In this document: positions 5,303 through 7,221 of the stretch, one piece after another | Position numbering within the stretch: the stretch's first letter is position 1 | How the letters are laid out: every line of letters starts with the position of its first letter | Position numbers and translations under genes: made by a program | Source: Acidobacteriota bacterium | GTDB taxonomy: Bacteria; Acidobacteriota; Blastocatellia; Pyrinomonadales; Pyrinomonadaceae | Length of the DNA stretch: 7,221 bases | Direction of reading: 5' to 3' | Assembly: GCA_029777145.1 (NCBI GenBank) | Contig: JAKOSS010000075.1 | Span: 1 to 7,221, forward strand | The notes under the pieces: generated by a model | The model's input: the letters and a program-made list of their open reading frames with translations, nothing else | Databases searched by the model: none | Told to the model about the DNA's origin: nothing

Positions 5303-6778
5303 ATGCTCGACCAGTTTGTGGGAAAAACTCTGGCGGAAAAGTACCGCATCGACGAGGTGTTGCGCGAAACGGATCTCGGTTCGATCTATCACGGCACGCA
5401 TCTGCTGATGGACAAACACGTCGCCGTAAAGATTCTTTCGCCCGCGCTCGCGGTCGACGGCAACATCGTCGAGCGGTTCTCACGCGAAGCTCGCGAAGTT
5501 TCCAAGATCACGCACCCAAATCTGCTCAACGTGACCGATTTCGGGTCCGATGCGGACGGCACGGTCTTCATCGTGTTTGAGGATGCCGACGGGAAATCGC
5601 TCCGCTCGCGGATCGCCGACGGCGAGGAATTTTCGCCGCAGCGGGCGCTCAGGATCGTTCGCCAGGCCGCCGCGGCGCTCTCGGCGGCACATATCAAGAA
5701 TCTTTTTCACGGGCATCTGACGACCGAAAATATCCTTGTCGACGACAACGACGACGTAAAGGTCCTTGATCTCGGGGCCGGGTCCGATCCTTCGGATACC
5801 GAGAACACGGCTGATCGCATCCGCTATCTCTCGCCGGAGCAGTGCGTCGATCCGTCGAACGCCGATGCACGTTCGGATATTTACAGTCTTGGCGTGATCT
5901 TTTATGAAATGCTGGCCGGCGAGCCGCCGTTCATCGGCGAGAACACCGGCGAACTGATGCTCAAGCACGCGCAGGAACCGCCGCCGCCGCTTTCTTCGTT
6001 CAGGCAGGACCTTTCGCCTGAGATCGAGCCCGTGATCCTCCAAACACTCGCGAAGAATCCCGACATGCGTCACCAGACGGCGGTCGAACTCATTGACGAC
6101 CTGAACCACGTGACGCGCGTCATCGGAACCGCGCCGGTTGCGACCGCGAAGGCCGAGCCGGGATCGGTCAACAACCTGTGGAAGACCGCGTTCATCGTGC
6201 TCGCGGGAATCTCGCTCTTGTCGGCGGCGTTGATCTGGATGACGTCGAGCCGCCAGACGGATCCGTCGACGTACCAATACGATGCGAACGCGATGCCCGT
6301 CCAGCCGATCAGTCCGGCGACCGGGATCAACGAACAGGGATTGTCGAACATCGCGCAGGTTCCGGTCGATCTATCGAATTCGAATATTCAGCTGACCGCG
6401 CCGGACACGCTTTCGGGCGGCGCGAGCAATCCGCTGTGGGATCAGGGCTATGTGCCTCCGACGGGGCCCGTTTATGTTCCGCCGGGCGGCAATCAGATCA
6501 CCGTTGGCCCGTGCGATCCGAACAACCCGTTCATGCCCTGCGACACGATCCAGGTTCCGCAGTCGAACGTCAACGTCAACGTCCAGAAATCGCCGTCGCC
6601 GAAACCGACGGTGACACCGCAGGCGAACGTCGCCGTTTCGCCCGTTCCGACGGAAACGACGAAGCCGCAGCCGAGCCCGTCGGCGACGCCCGCAAAAACA
6701 CCGCAGCCGAAACCGACCGAGCAAAAGACGCCGACTCCGAAGAAACCCGAAAGCGGCAAGACACAAGACAGCGAGTGA
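5303..6778 (+). CDS. Membrane-anchored Ser/Thr kinase-fold protein, probable pseudokinase receptor
   Basis: A 491-residue protein with a bacterial Hanks-type kinase domain (about 14-268), one TM helix (about 295-313) and an extracytoplasmic tail (314-491). Fold landmarks are VAVK with Lys43, REA with Glu62, Asn143, DLG with Asp156, YLSPEQ (175-180), SDIYSLGV (191-198) and GEPPF (206-210). Several catalytic parts are missing. The glycine loop is RETDLGSIY (21-29) and lacks the first two glycines. The catalytic loop is HGHLTTEN (136-143), with His138 in place of the HRD Asp and Thr140 in place of the Lys. The usual GT before YMSPEQ is Asp171-Arg172. Phosphotransfer is therefore unlikely, but nucleotide or metal binding may remain. 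The tail has a CX8C pair (Cys404/Cys413) and, from 429, a Pro/Thr/Ser/Lys-rich stretch that could span or grip the cell wall. An in-frame TAA at 5294 fixes ATG 5303 as the first start, with AAGG at 5295-5298. The most likely role is signalling or scaffolding at the inner membrane; partners are unknown. Confidence 0.9.
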   Translation: MLDQFVGKTLAEKYRIDEVLRETDLGSIYHGTHLLMDKHVAVKILSPALAVDGNIVERFSREAREVSKITHPNLLNVTDFGSDADGTVFIVFEDADGKSLRSRIADGEEFSPQRALRIVRQAAAALSAAHIKNLFHGHLTTENILVDDNDDVKVLDLGAGSDPSDTENTADRIRYLSPEQCVDPSNADARSDIYSLGVIFYEMLAGEPPFIGENTGELMLKHAQEPPPPLSSFRQDLSPEIEPVILQTLAKNPDMRHQTAVELIDDLNHVTRVIGTAPVATAKAEPGSVNNLWKTAFIVLAGISLLSAALIWMTSSRQTDPSTYQYDANAMPVQPISPATGINEQGLSNIAQVPVDLSNSNIQLTAPDTLSGGASNPLWDQGYVPPTGPVYVPPGGNQITVGPCDPNNPFMPCDTIQVPQSNVNVNVQKSPSPKPTVTPQANVAVSPVPTETTKPQPSPSATPAKTPQPKPTEQKTPTPKKPESGKTQDSE

Positions 6779-6780
6779 TC

Positions 6781-6799
6781 ATCCGTTCACATGACGGAT
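6781..6799. repeat. Inverted repeat in the convergent intergenic region
   Basis: ATCCGT (6781-6786) and ACGGAT (6794-6799) form a 6-bp stem with a 7-base loop, 2 bases after the kinase-like gene's stop. No T-run follows on either strand, so it is not a convincing intrinsic terminator. The remaining bases up to the lpxK stop (6800-6904) show no gene or clear signal. Confidence 0.35.
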
Positions 6800-6904
6800 C
6801 GACTCAAAATACCGACCGCGAAACTGCGCGAAAAGACGCGAATTTGAACTGAATCCGACGCATGCCGAGCGGTACGACCGCGAAATTTGGCGGGAAGATG
6901 AAAA

Positions 6905-7221
6905 CTACGTCAGTGGTTTTCCGTCAGCGGCGCGGATCAGAAGATCTTTCAAGATCTCGTCATTGTCGAACCCGAGACCGTTGACGGCGACCACGCATTC
7001 GATTCCCAGATCCAATCCGGTGAGTTTTACGGCATCCTTGCCGGTGGTGATCAGCAAGTCCGCACCGGCGGATTGTGCTTCGTTTCGGATCGCGTCGACG
7101 TCGCCTTGTGAGTAAACATGATGGTCGCCGAACGAACGTGTCCCGGCGATCTCGAATTCCTCAAAACGAAGCTGATCGAAGAAGTTCGAAGGATTTCCAA
7201 TCGCGCAAAACGCAAACGATC
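6905..7221 (-). CDS. lpxK: Tetraacyldisaccharide 4'-kinase (lipid A 4'-kinase), C-terminal fragment
   Basis: The last 104 codons of a gene on the - strand that enters from the right edge and stops with TAG (6905-6907 on the + strand). LpxK uses ATP to phosphorylate the 4' position of the lipid A disaccharide precursor at the inner membrane, just before Kdo addition by WaaA. Read along the - strand the fragment shows AFCAIGNPSNFF, then FGDHHVYS, then ADLLITTGKDAVKL. These match the family's A..GIGNP..FF, F.DHH.Y and LLTTEKDAVKL blocks in order. The usual Glu of TTEKD is Gly here. The P-loop and catalytic half lie outside the window. The gene is convergent with the kinase-like gene, with 126 bases between the stops. 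Confidence 0.93.
   Translation of the reverse strand, partial: SFAFCAIGNPSNFFDQLRFEEFEIAGTRSFGDHHVYSQGDVDAIRNEAQSAGADLLITTGKDAVKLTGLDLGIECVVAVNGLGFDNDEILKDLLIRAADGKPLT

Noticed and set aside
5480..6277. Long open frame on the - strand across the kinase-like gene
   Set aside because: Its product is Arg-rich low-complexity sequence, while the + strand frame encodes clear kinase-fold motifs and a TM helix.
6566..6583. Three tandem AACGTC units
   Set aside because: Too short for a functional repeat; it simply encodes the NVNVNV stretch of the tail.

Overview
The window looks like part of a GC-rich, diderm (Gram-negative) bacterial chromosome. The broken gene at each end belongs to lipid A/Kdo biosynthesis: the C-terminus of a Kdo transferase on the left and of LpxK on the right, and both imply an LPS-type outer membrane. 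A eukaryotic-like kinase-fold receptor, an F-type subunit c with a signal peptide and a GT21-like glycosyltransferase would all fit Acidobacteriota (perhaps Blastocatellia). That placement is inference from gene content, not something the sequence proves.

Layout. Positions 1-2783 form an envelope/lipid module on the + strand: waaA end, a ceramide-glucosyltransferase-like GT overlapping it by 4 bases, and a secreted LCAT-type lipase/acyltransferase 1 base further on. Positions 2796-5162 carry the membrane (Fo) side of an F-type ATP synthase in the order atpZ-atpI-atpB-atpE. A good sigma70-like promoter lies in front of atpI, a short hairpin with a T-run lies between atpB and atpE, and a very strong intrinsic terminator follows atpE. 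No atpF, atpH or F1 genes follow, so the ATP synthase genes are split into at least two loci. Positions 5303-6778 encode a single-pass membrane protein with a kinase fold. Its catalytic loop reads HGHLTTEN instead of HRDLKPEN, its glycine loop is degraded and its P+1 threonine is missing, so I call it a probable pseudokinase receptor. It has a Pro/Thr/Ser/Lys-rich extracytoplasmic tail. It runs convergently into lpxK on the - strand (6905 to the right edge).

How the genes fit together. The left three genes probably act on outer-membrane or other envelope lipids. AtpZ and AtpI are accessory or assembly proteins for the a/c rotor-stator pair encoded by atpB and atpE. The hairpin and 205-base gap between atpB (one copy per enzyme) and atpE (many copies per ring) suggest the two are expressed at different levels. 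The pseudokinase is separated from atpE by the terminator and need not be functionally linked to it.

The strongest leads are the pseudokinase, the His-rich tail on subunit a, the signal-peptide-bearing subunit c with a partial Na+-type ligand set, and the near-leaderless atpI promoter. I see no RNA genes, mobile elements or CRISPR arrays. No stretch of 300 bases lacks a gene.
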